A stretch of DNA of 64,000 nucleotides from NCBI GenBank assembly GCA_045541915.1, contig JAZQJZ010000034.1, forward strand, positions 57,512-121,511. Reading direction: 5' to 3'. A program made the position numbers and the translations under genes. Of this stretch, positions 17,380 through 24,284 are shown one piece after another. The notes beneath the pieces were generated by a model, which saw only the letters and a list, made by a program, of their open reading frames with translations, was not told the DNA's origin and searched no databases. Position 1 is the first letter of the stretch. Every line of letters starts with the position of its first letter. The DNA is from RGIG5579 sp045541915. Lineage in GTDB: Bacteria > Bacillota > Clostridia > Oscillospirales > SIG627.

Positions 17380-17493
17380 CTACAATTTTAGTGCTATAAG
17401 TATTTTTCGAATTTGCTCTACTCTCTCAGGCGGGAGTTTGTTCCGTATGGAATCCCATAGAATAATGTAGTACAAATTGTTGTGTTCTCTCAT
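17380..17493 (-). CDS. 37-residue small protein
   Basis: MREHNNLYYIILWDSIRNKL then PPERVEQIRKILIALKL, with an excellent SD (AGGAGG, nine bases before the ATG). It lies between the sigma factor and zinc-ribbon genes and ends 49 bp before the latter's start. The hydrophobic/aromatic start and amphipathic helical end could bind a protein or membrane. A toxin-like or regulatory peptide is possible, but nothing in the sequence proves it. Confidence 0.5.
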   Translation of the reverse strand: MREHNNLYYIILWDSIRNKLPPERVEQIRKILIALKL

Positions 17494-17571
17494 ACCTTTC
17501 GTCCTCCTTACACTTATAGGAGAAACGAGAAAGGCAATCGGTTTTATTTTTTTGAAAAAATTTTAAAAAAT

Positions 17572-18807
17572 TTATTTCTTTTTTAAAACCGCTTCAAATG
17601 GACCTGTATCGAAATAAAATTGGTCTTCATCAGGTTGATATCGTAATGTGAATTCTTTATAGCCAGGATAATCCTCAGACCATTCCGCAATTTCCTCATC
17701 CAGTGTCACATCATAGAATGTAGAACCCGCATGCAACATTTCCGCAGGTCTCCCTGTTCCTGTAAAATGTCGTGAATAATTTGTCCCATCAACAGCATTT
17801 ACAACCAATCTACCCTCAATACTATCCTCATCCATTTGAGAGATAACTAATGTAAATTTGTTTTCATCTGATAGGTTTAGTCCAATATTGATTCCGCCTT
17901 GACCTTCCCATACCTGCACCAGTTGACCTGCTGATATTTGACCGCCCTCGTTTGTAGTTGCATCAGGTTTGTTGACGATGTTCACAACCGCAACCGTGCC
18001 ACCAACAGCAATCGTTGCCGCTGCAATTCCTGCAACAATCTTTTGCCAAAGATTCCAAACGATTTTCGTACCGCTCTTAACCAAAGACGATAAGGACAAT
18101 TTCGCTCCTGTTGCGGTGGAAACTCCTGTTGCAACGGTTTGTGCCGTTGTCGCTGACATAGCACTCGCACCAAAATCCGATGCAAACAACCACAGCAGAA
18201 GAGGAAGAACACCAGCACAACGAAGTTTGACATTGTGTTTCTTCTCATAGGATTCTACGGATGCTTTGATTGCTTTTCTCGCATAGTTCAGTCTGCTCTT
18301 GACCGTTCCTTCCGTTACACCCTGAATCTCTGCAATCTCTTTGATTGACAATTCATCGTAATAATATAAGATAACGGCAGTTCGCTGTTCCTCAGGCAGA
18401 CTATCTACCATTTGAAGAATCGTCTTCTTAAAATCCTCTTTATCAAGGTTTTCTTCCGGAATAAACTCCGTTCTGTCTTCTTCAATGATGTCAAAGATGG
18501 TGCTACCGTCTTCGTTTTCATCTACTGCGACCTCACGGTTTTGCTTTTTCAGGTATTGAAGACAATGCCTATATGTAATTTGCCTTGACCAGGCAGGATA
18601 TGCGACGGGGTCATTCAACGAGTCGATATTCTGGAAGATAGTAACAAAGGTATCTTGTGTGACATCCGCTGCAAGAGTCTCATCTTTAACTGTCTTTAAA
18701 GCAAAGTAATAAACATCGTTGTAAGTTTCAGTAAAGAGGTCATTTAATGCCTGATTATCTCCCGTTTGTGCTTTCGCCACAAGGGAAGATAGATTCTCAT
18801 TTTGCAT
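17572..18807 (-). CDS. ECF-like sigma factor with C-terminal membrane anchor and outer domain
   Basis: 411 residues, about twice a normal ECF sigma. Residues ~8-90 are sigma region 2 (DVYYFALKTVKDETLAADVTQ, PAWSRQITYRHCLQYLKK). Residues ~125-185 are region 4 with the helix-turn-helix LSIKEIAEIQGVTEGTVKSRL. Then come a short hydrophobic patch (199-210), a linker, a clear transmembrane helix at about 257-278 (IVAGIAAATIAVGGTVAVVN), and a ~130-residue extracytoplasmic beta-rich domain ending FEAVLKKK. The fused anchor could act as a built-in anti-sigma or sensor. It heads a five-gene operon behind a consensus promoter; SD GAGGTG. Confidence 0.85.
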   Translation of the reverse strand: MQNENLSSLVAKAQTGDNQALNDLFTETYNDVYYFALKTVKDETLAADVTQDTFVTIFQNIDSLNDPVAYPAWSRQITYRHCLQYLKKQNREVAVDENEDGSTIFDIIEEDRTEFIPEENLDKEDFKKTILQMVDSLPEEQRTAVILYYYDELSIKEIAEIQGVTEGTVKSRLNYARKAIKASVESYEKKHNVKLRCAGVLPLLLWLFASDFGASAMSATTAQTVATGVSTATGAKLSLSSLVKSGTKIVWNLWQKIVAGIAAATIAVGGTVAVVNIVNKPDATTNEGGQISAGQLVQVWEGQGGINIGLNLSDENKFTLVISQMDEDSIEGRLVVNAVDGTNYSRHFTGTGRPAEMLHAGSTFYDVTLDEEIAEWSEDYPGYKEFTLRYQPDEDQFYFDTGPFEAVLKKK

Positions 18808-18867
18808 ATTTCACCTCACAGTCTGATTTGTTGTGATACAAACAAAAAATTAGATAAACTCTATTCT

Positions 18868-18896
18868 ATTATAAGACTTTTCTCACGAATAGTCAA
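18868..18896 (-). promoter_or_regulatory. Consensus promoter of the sigma-factor operon
   Basis: TTGACT and TATAAT with a 17-bp spacer on the minus strand, ~60 bp before the sigma start. It is a vegetative SigA-type promoter; I see no obvious separate ECF-type promoter for autoregulation. Confidence 0.8.
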
Positions 18897-18950
18897 TAAA
18901 TGTCGATTTTTCTGCACTTCTTTTTTGAAATAAGCACGAAAAATCATACT

Positions 18951-18956
18951 TATAAT
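18951..18956 (+). promoter_or_regulatory. -10 element before the 61-aa ORF
   Basis: TATAAT 27 bp upstream of the ATG. The best -35 (TTGAAA, 18925-18930) is 20 bp away, longer than ideal, so the promoter is weak or uses another -35. Confidence 0.4.
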
Positions 18957-18982
18957 ATCAAATTAAAATAGGTGGTGTTTTT

Positions 18983-19168
18983 ATGGATACTAAGCAAGCA
19001 AAAAAGCCAAACGATTGCATCAAAAACATTCTCGAAGAAACGAAATGTCAGCTCGAGTTGAAACCCATACCAGTTTCAAATATAAATTTCCCACATAGAA
19101 AGAAAAAGCGAAAAAAGAGGTATCGCTCAATAGGTTTGTTTTGGGATGGTTATGAAATTTTGATATGA
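18983..19168 (+). CDS. Small basic hypothetical protein (61 aa)
   Basis: 61 residues with a Lys/Arg cluster near the middle (HRKKKRKKRYR) and a hydrophobic C-terminus (GLFWDGYEILI). It has a strong SD (AGGTGGTG, five bases before the ATG) and a -10 hexamer upstream, and is divergent from the sigma operon. The basic patch suggests nucleic-acid binding or membrane-surface contact; no family is recognised. Its transcript would run to the terminator at 19316-19355, leaving a ~150-nt 3' UTR. Confidence 0.5.
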   Translation: MDTKQAKKPNDCIKNILEETKCQLELKPIPVSNINFPHRKKKRKKRYRSIGLFWDGYEILI

Positions 19169-19315
19169 GAAAATTTCTCTCGATTTGCAAAACGATTAAA
19201 CATACTTACTTTGCCATAATAAATATGGTTTGTGTGTGATGTGATAATATATCTAAGGGGTTAGACAAGTCACATTCTATTTATTTCCCCTCCTTCAAGT
19301 GATGTGGATTGTTGC

Positions 19316-19355
19316 AAAAAGGTCTTATCGGTTCTCGGACTGATAAGACCTTTTT
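19316..19355 (+). terminator. Strong intrinsic terminator
   Basis: 14-bp perfect stem AAAAAGGTCTTATC / GATAAGACCTTTTT with a 12-base loop and a T-run; it ends the transcript of the 61-aa ORF. Confidence 0.85.
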
Positions 19356-19404
19356 GTTTTCTCGATTTCGTTTTGACTTCTATCATACTAATAACACAAC
19401 TAAA

Positions 19405-19574
19405 TAAAAAAAGACCTAATCGGTGCAAACGATTAAGTCCAACGGGCAATATAGGAGAGATATATCACCCATACAATAATTATGTCAGATTCCCTTTGAT
19501 TTTGTAATCAAGTAAAGATACATAAACCACCATTGAATGTCTTATCTACCTATAAGGTCGGTAAGACATTTTTT
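19405..19574 (+). ncRNA. Possible small RNA unit ending in its own terminator
   Basis: Between two terminators. It has a stem GACCTAATCG / CGATTAAGTC (19413-19422, 19430-19439, one mismatch), a second stem with GGG/CCC ends and ATATA/TATAT inside (about 19443-19469), TTGATT/AATCAA, and the terminator at 19536-19574. TTGACT near 19375 could be a -35, but the -10 is poor. No ORF with an SD. Confidence 0.3.
19536..19574 (+). terminator. Intrinsic terminator
   Basis: 9-bp outer stem AATGTCTTA / TAAGACATT with an inner ACCT/AGGT stem, followed by TTTTTT. Confidence 0.75.
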
Positions 19575-19589
19575 GTTTTTCTTTTAGGC

Positions 19590-19955
19590 GGTGAAACGGT
19601 AGTTAGACACCATAAATATGCTACGGTTGGTCACCCCTGTTTGTAGAAAAAAGACTCGGCGGTTGAAGATTTGTTCGCTCTATTCAACTGTCGTCATTGG
19701 TTAATGTTTGGGAGTTTATATCACCAAGTAAATAAAAGCAAACTCAAGGGCGGTATATTGGAAACGATATACCATTAGGATGCCGTGAAGATGATGACAA
19801 AGTCAAGTCCCCAAGGGCACGGTGCGGGAGAAGACGGTTATGAATGTATGAAGACTTTGTTCTGGCAATGAAAAAACCAGTTAGATAGGAGCGAACCCCA
19901 AAGAAGAAACCTCACGGGTCTATTGTCTAACTCACCTGCTCTTTAGGTGAGTTAT
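19590..19955 (+). ncRNA. Candidate structured RNA
   Basis: Local stems read by eye: GGCGGTTGAA/TTCAACTGTC (19658-19667 with 19683-19692, two G-U pairs), GGTATAT/ATATACC (19752-19758 with 19767-19773), GACAAAGTC/GACTTTGTT (19796-19804 with 19853-19861), CTGG/CCAG (19862-19880) and AACTCACCT/AGGTGAGTT (19929-19953). AGTTAGAC at 19601-19608 can pair with GTCTAACT at 19925-19932, closing the whole block. The same 3' segment can instead pair with AGTTAGA at 19879-19885. This density of stems is unusual for spacer DNA. It is not RNase P RNA, tmRNA or 6S by the motifs I know. Confidence 0.4.
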
Positions 19956-20019
19956 GCCCTTATGCCATTTCCTACGGGTCAGGTTCGAATTTAAAAGGGG
20001 TTCTGAGTTGGTTGATTTG

Positions 20020-20093
20020 GTTTCTCAAAAGGTTGTGTTTAGTTTCTCAAAAGGTCTTTGAGAAAAGTTTATCAAAAAGGTTTTACAAAAAAG
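20020..20093 (+). repeat. Short direct repeats (GTTTCTCAAAAGGT type)
   Basis: GTTTCTCAAAAGGT at 20020-20033 and 20042-20055, GTTTATCAAAAAGGT at 20067-20081, and a decayed GTTTTACAAAAAAG at 20080-20093. Starts are 22, 25 and 13 bp apart. It is too short and irregular for CRISPR; iteron-like or regulator-binding sites are possible. Confidence 0.5.
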
Positions 20094-20217
20094 ATATGCA
20101 GAAAAAACATTTATCTATACACATCAATCATCTTTAATACGAACGGTTAAGTAAGTCACCAAAATATGACTTAATCGTATATACAATCCACGGTGGCGGA
20201 AAGGTATATAGCACACT

Positions 20218-20508
20218 ATGAAGACAAAACCAGAAAAACTTAGAACGGTTATCACACTAATTAAAAATGCAGAAGACGGAGAAAGACTACCCAAAAGGCA
20301 ATTTAAAAGTTTACTTTATCAAAGAGTGCGACTTTGCAAAGAATTGGTTGATAGATTATTTGAAATCAACCGTGCAATTAACTTTGCAGCCAAAAACAAA
20401 GATTATCGGCTTCCATACTCAGAGTACAAATCCCTGTGCAACGAAAGGGATACTATCAGACAGGTTTTAAAGGAAGCAAAATGGGAGATTTACAATTACA
20501 GCACATAA
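20218..20508 (+). CDS. Hypothetical protein, helical (96 aa)
   Basis: 96 residues, strongly charged and alpha-helical, with a two-part internal similarity: RQFKSLLYQRVRLCKELVDRL and YSEYKSLCNERDTIRQVLKEA look like repeated helical hairpins. No signal or membrane segment; family not recognised. The upstream SD is weak (GGAAAGG about 12 bases before the ATG). It follows the repeat and structured-RNA stretch and ends at a bidirectional terminator. It could be a small regulatory or element-associated protein. Confidence 0.5.
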   Translation: MKTKPEKLRTVITLIKNAEDGERLPKRQFKSLLYQRVRLCKELVDRLFEINRAINFAAKNKDYRLPYSEYKSLCNERDTIRQVLKEAKWEIYNYST

Positions 20509-20540
20509 AATTAAGGCACGGAAAACCGTGCCTTAATTTT
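20507..20540. terminator. Strong bidirectional terminator
   Basis: 15-bp perfect stem AAAATTAAGGCACGG / CCGTGCCTTAATTTT with an AAAA loop, overlapping the stop codons of two convergent small genes. Confidence 0.9.
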
Positions 20541-20841
20541 CGCCATCCGTAAAGAAGGCATCCAGAACTATTGATGCAATTGGACTATAATAAGGGTCTA
20601 ATTTACCCATATAGTTTACAGGTTTATCACTTAAAAACTGTTCTTCATATTTCTCAACAGTCTTTTGCTCCATTTCAGCAAATAACTGTTTTTCGAAATC
20701 GGTCATTTGCGATACCTTTTTATGTTCGCTCTTTAATTGCCGTTGTGCTTGTAATCGTAAAATTTCCTCGGCATCACTTCTGCCTGTCTCGGTATTTACC
20801 TTGTTCATTAGTTTGTCTAAGTTTTTGTTATTTCCTACCAC
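20533..20841 (-). CDS. Hypothetical protein (102 aa)
   Basis: 102 residues, acidic and helical in the first two thirds (LDKLMNKVNTETGRSDAEEI, then QMTDFEKQLFAEMEQKTVEKY), with a C-terminal segment YMGKLDPYYSPIASIVLDAFF. No membrane segment; family not recognised. The start chosen is the GTG at 20841, because AGGAG lies ten bases upstream; an ATG seven codons earlier overlaps that SD. Last gene of the island before lysS, convergent with the 96-aa gene. Confidence 0.5.
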   Translation of the reverse strand: MVGNNKNLDKLMNKVNTETGRSDAEEILRLQAQRQLKSEHKKVSQMTDFEKQLFAEMEQKTVEKYEEQFLSDKPVNYMGKLDPYYSPIASIVLDAFFTDGEN

Positions 20842-20920
20842 AATAATATCACTCCTAATCATTTGGATTCTATGATAAGAATGATAGGAATGATTTTATT
20901 TCAAGCGACCAAAATACAGA

Positions 20921-20948
20921 AAAGGCATCACATTTCTGTGATGCCTTT
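20921..20948. terminator. Hairpin between the island and lysS
   Basis: 12-bp perfect stem AAAGGCATCACA / TGTGATGCCTTT with a TTTC loop. On the minus strand it could terminate lysS read-through. Confidence 0.65.
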
Positions 20949-21016
20949 CGGAAAATTATAAGAAAGTTTGGGGTAAATAGGGGGTAAATACGATTTTCAC
21001 AACCTATCAACACCCC

Positions 21017-21043
21017 GAAAACCCGCATAAATAAAGGGTTTTC
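21017..21043 (-). terminator. Hairpin directly after lysS
   Basis: 8-bp stem GAAAACCC / GGGTTTTC with an 11-base loop abutting the lysS stop; poor U-tract, so weak as a terminator. Confidence 0.45.
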
Positions 21044-22534
21044 TTAATCGAGGGGCTTCATTGTGGGGAAAAGGAGAACGTCGCGGATGGAAGCGGAATC
21101 GGTGAGGAGCATGACCAGACGGTCGATGCCAAAACCGAGGCCGCCCGTGGGGGGCATACCGTATTCCATAGCGGTGATATAGTCATAATCCACTTCGGCG
21201 CGGGTTTCCGGTTCAGCGGCGCGCTTGGCGGCCACTTGAGTTTCAAAGCGCTCCTTCTGGTCAATGGGGTCATTGAGTTCGGAGAAGGCATTTCCAAATT
21301 CGGTGGCGTTGATGAAGTACTCAAAGCGCTCGGTGAATCGAGGATCGGAGGGCTTCTTCTTTGCCAAGGGGCTATTTTCCACGGGATAGTCATAAATAAA
21401 GGTGGGTTGAATGAGTTTTTCTTCTACATAGGCGTCAAAGAACTCAATGAGAACCGTACCGCAGGTGGCGTTTTCGGGAACTTCCACGTGATGCGCTTTG
21501 GCACAGGCACGAGCTTGTTCATCGCTCTTCCAATCGTGATAATCAACACCAGCATACTTCTTCACAGCATCAACCATGGTCATTCTTTCCCAGTGGCCCA
21601 TATCAATTTCCTTGCCCTGGTAAGTGATGACGCGGCTGCCGCAGATCTTATCTGCCAGTTGAATGTAAAGCTCTTCTACCAGGTCCATCATTCCGTGATA
21701 ATCGGTGAATGCCTGATAAAGCTCAACGGTAGTAAATTCCGGATTGTGCTTGGTATCCATACCTTCATTACGGAAGATACGGCCAACTTCATACACACGA
21801 TGCATACCGCCGACGATCAATCTCTTCAAATAAAGCTCGGTTTCGATGCGCAGATACATATCCATATCCAAGGTATTGTGATGGGTAGCAAAGCTTCTGG
21901 CAGCGGCGCCGATTTCCAAGGGAACAAGAATGGGAGTATCCACTTCTAAAAAGCCCTTGCCGTCAAGATAAGCGCGAACTTCCTTCAGAATCGCAGATCT
22001 CTTGTAGAACACGTCCTTTACTTCCGGATTGACGATCAAGTCCACATATCTCTGACGGTAGCGCATATCGGTATTGGTCAGACCGTGGAATTTTTCGGGC
22101 AGGGGGATGAGCGACTTGGAAAGAAGCGTGATCTTGCGACAGTGAACGGAGACTTCACCGGTACGGGTAACAAAAACAAAGCCTTCTACGCCGATGATAT
22201 CGCCAATATCCCACTTTTTGAACGCGGCATAGTCTTCCTCGCCCACATCGTCACGTTTCACATAAAGCTGAATATTGCCCTTTTCGTCTGCCAAATTGCA
22301 GAAGGATGCCTTGCCCATAATGCGGCGGCTAAGCATTCTGCCGGCAATTTTGACTTCCCTCTCCTGACCTTCCACAAAACTTTCTTTGATCTCGACAGAA
22401 TAAGCATTGAAATCAAATTTTGTGATTTCATAGGGATTCTTTCCCTGGTTTTGCAATTCGAACAGTTTTTCCCTGCGAATGGCCACCTGTTCGCTGAAAT
22501 TTTCTTCGGTTTGATTTTGAACGTTCTGATCCAT
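21044..22534 (-). CDS. lysS: Lysyl-tRNA synthetase, class II
   Basis: 496 residues, the normal length. The N-terminal OB-fold anticodon-binding domain (VKIAGRMLSRRIMGKASFCNLAD) is followed by the class II catalytic core: motif 2 FRNEGMDTKHNPEFTTVELYQAF and motif 3 GLGFGIDRLVMLLTDSASIRDVLLFP. It charges tRNA-Lys. No T-box leader can fit in the 25-bp gap to greA, so it is read from the upstream operon. SD GAGGAAAT. Confidence 0.97.
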   Translation of the reverse strand: MDQNVQNQTEENFSEQVAIRREKLFELQNQGKNPYEITKFDFNAYSVEIKESFVEGQEREVKIAGRMLSRRIMGKASFCNLADEKGNIQLYVKRDDVGEEDYAAFKKWDIGDIIGVEGFVFVTRTGEVSVHCRKITLLSKSLIPLPEKFHGLTNTDMRYRQRYVDLIVNPEVKDVFYKRSAILKEVRAYLDGKGFLEVDTPILVPLEIGAAARSFATHHNTLDMDMYLRIETELYLKRLIVGGMHRVYEVGRIFRNEGMDTKHNPEFTTVELYQAFTDYHGMMDLVEELYIQLADKICGSRVITYQGKEIDMGHWERMTMVDAVKKYAGVDYHDWKSDEQARACAKAHHVEVPENATCGTVLIEFFDAYVEEKLIQPTFIYDYPVENSPLAKKKPSDPRFTERFEYFINATEFGNAFSELNDPIDQKERFETQVAAKRAAEPETRAEVDYDYITAMEYGMPPTGGLGFGIDRLVMLLTDSASIRDVLLFPTMKPLD

Positions 22535-22559
22535 TTTTATTTCCTCAAAGACTGTATAA

Positions 22560-23030
22560 TTAAAGAATTTCTAAAACTTTCATTTTCACAGATCCGCCGG
22601 GAGTCTCTGCTTCCACTTCTTCGCCTGGCTTTTTACCCAGAAGAGCTTTTCCAATGGGAGATTCATCGCTGATCTTATTTTCCAGAGGATCGCTTTCCGT
22701 GGAGCCGACGATGGTATAAGTCACTTCTTCTTCAAAGTCAAGGTCATACACCTTCACAGAAGAACCAACACCGATCTTATTCTTTTTACCGGTATTTTTG
22801 ATGATCTCAATATTATTCAGCGTATCTTCCAATTCGGCAATGTGACGCTCCACTTCTGCCTGCTCATTCTTCGCTTCGTCGTATTCGCTGTTTTCAGAAA
22901 GGTCGCCGAACGCCTTTGCTTGCTTCAGTGCCTCAGCAACTTCCTTACGTTTTACTACTTTGAGATACTCCAGTTCTTCTTTCAGTTTCTGGAGTCCTTC
23001 CGCCGTAACAAAAGTGGGTTTGGATGCCAT
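22560..23030 (-). CDS. greA: Transcription elongation factor GreA
   Basis: 156 residues, full length. The N-terminal coiled coil (GLQKLKEELEYLKVVKRKEVAEAL, acidic tip GDLSENSEYDEAK) inserts into the RNA polymerase secondary channel to stimulate transcript cleavage. The C-terminal FKBP-like domain holds SPIGKALLGKKPGEEVEAETPGG. The greA-lysS pairing is common in Clostridia. It begins 43 bp after the M23 peptidase gene with no terminator seen between. Confidence 0.96.
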   Translation of the reverse strand: MASKPTFVTAEGLQKLKEELEYLKVVKRKEVAEALKQAKAFGDLSENSEYDEAKNEQAEVERHIAELEDTLNNIEIIKNTGKKNKIGVGSSVKVYDLDFEEEVTYTIVGSTESDPLENKISDESPIGKALLGKKPGEEVEAETPGGSVKMKVLEIL

Positions 23031-23073
23031 AATTGTGTACTCTCTCTTTCTATATTATAAATAATTTATTTGT

Positions 23074-24261
23074 TTATCTGGGGTAATTGACATACCGCAT
23101 TGGGTCTGTCCGAATGGAGCTTCCGTTTGCGCCAACCGGTGCATAAATAACAAGGTGAAGGTGAGGACCGGTGGAATAGCCGGTAGAACCGATCTTGCCA
23201 ACCTGCTGACCTTGTGAAACCTGCTGACCAAGAGAAACAGAAAAAGAATGCAAATGCGCATAATAAGATAAATATCCGCCGCCGTGGTCAATCACCACAA
23301 GATTTCCCCAGTCGTAGTAAGAACCAATTCTCACAACCTTACCGGAAGCAATAGCAATGGCAGGAATCTTTCCGTTGTTTGCCCAGCCTCCCACCGCAAT
23401 ATCAACTCCGGAGTGACCGGAATGGAAATACTGGGAGATGTAGCCGGGAGATGTAACAGGAAGCGGCCAAATAAAACCGGTGGGGCCAGGCTTGGAAGCA
23501 GACTGAGCAGCAATCTGCTTGTTGATCTCATCCAGGTCGTCTTCCGTTTTTTTCTTGGCGGCTTCTGCAATTTGAAGCGCTTTCTTTGTTTCCTCCTGCA
23601 TATTTTGCAATTCAGAAAGATAACTGTCCGCTTCTTCCTTCTTTTTCTGGAGCGTGGCAACGATTCCTTCGTATTCCGTTTGCTTTTCCTCGCAGGACTT
23701 CAAAGCAAGCTGAATCTCTTCTTTTGCCTTTTCCACCGCTTCCCTGTCTGCAATGAGACTTTCAATGATCTTACGGTCATATTCCAGCATATCATTGATC
23801 ACTTCCGTTCGTGAAATGATATCGGAAAGATCAGAAGATCCAAGCAGAAAATCAATGTAGCTCATATTGCCGCTTTCCTGGGCAAATACAAGTCTTTCCT
23901 TAAACAATTTATAATTGGCGTCGATCTGGGCGTTTAGCTTATCAATCTCTTCCTCTTTTGCTTTCGCCAGAGCGTTGTATTCAGAGATCAAGCTAATGAT
24001 GGTATTCAGCTGATCCTGATAGGAATTCATTTCATCATAGAGAAGCTGAATGACCTCAAGCTGGTTATTCACCTTCTTCTTGGCATCGGAAAGCTGTGCT
24101 GAGAGAGTTGCCTGTTCCTTTTTTTGACTATCCAGTTGGCTTTGCAATTTATCCTTCTGCTGCCCCAGTGAGACGGCTGTGGCACTGGTGAAGGACAAGC
24201 TGATACAAACAAGCGTTGCAACGCACAAAAGAAGGGCGAGGAGTCTCCTCATTTGTTTCAT
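23074..24261 (-). CDS. Secreted coiled-coil M23 peptidase (FtsEX-linked wall hydrolase)
   Basis: 395 residues. Signal peptide (MKQMRRLLALLLCVATLVCI), long coiled coil (about 35-270, Glu/Lys/Gln-rich) and C-terminal M23/LytM endopeptidase domain. The zinc ligands are present: HSGVDIA gives His and Asp, and PHLHLVI gives the HxH. It cuts peptidoglycan cross-bridges. The architecture is that of EnvC/CwlO/PcsB-like partners of FtsEX, and ftsE/ftsX lie two genes upstream. The start at 24261 follows GGAG and opens with the signal peptide; a longer frame runs back into the S41 gene. Confidence 0.88.
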   Translation of the reverse strand: MKQMRRLLALLLCVATLVCISLSFTSATAVSLGQQKDKLQSQLDSQKKEQATLSAQLSDAKKKVNNQLEVIQLLYDEMNSYQDQLNTIISLISEYNALAKAKEEEIDKLNAQIDANYKLFKERLVFAQESGNMSYIDFLLGSSDLSDIISRTEVINDMLEYDRKIIESLIADREAVEKAKEEIQLALKSCEEKQTEYEGIVATLQKKKEEADSYLSELQNMQEETKKALQIAEAAKKKTEDDLDEINKQIAAQSASKPGPTGFIWPLPVTSPGYISQYFHSGHSGVDIAVGGWANNGKIPAIAIASGKVVRIGSYYDWGNLVVIDHGGGYLSYYAHLHSFSVSLGQQVSQGQQVGKIGSTGYSTGPHLHLVIYAPVGANGSSIRTDPMRYVNYPR

Positions 24262-24284
24262 AATGTACTCCTTGATTTTTGATA

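Larger units (their letters stand above)
19169..20217 (+). other. Gene-poor 1 kb stretch with RNA folds and short repeats
   Basis: No convincing protein-coding frame is seen. In order it holds the terminator at 19316-19355; a short unit with two hairpins ending in a second terminator (19536-19574); a block of nested stems (19590-19955); direct repeats (20020-20093); and an inverted repeat (TACGA...TCGTA, 20138-20179, with inner AAGTC/GACTT). Several stems need G-U pairs in the plus-strand sense, which favours a plus-strand RNA. Confidence 0.5.

Noticed and set aside
19980..19992. tRNA T-arm-like GGTTCGAATTT
   Set aside because: No paired T-stem, acceptor or anticodon arm can be drawn around it, and no CCA end is present.
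19590..20010. RNase P RNA, tmRNA, or group II intron
   Set aside because: The GAGGAAAGUC/ACAGAAA blocks of RNase P, a tag-peptide frame and a domain V hairpin are all missing; GGTTCTGAG at 20000 is isolated.
20020..20093. CRISPR array
   Set aside because: Repeats are only ~14 bp, spacers 8-11 bp and irregular, and no cas genes are near.
22535..22559. T-box leader before lysS (and before aspS, 58452-58489)
   Set aside because: The gaps are 25 and 38 bp and no T-box sequence is visible.
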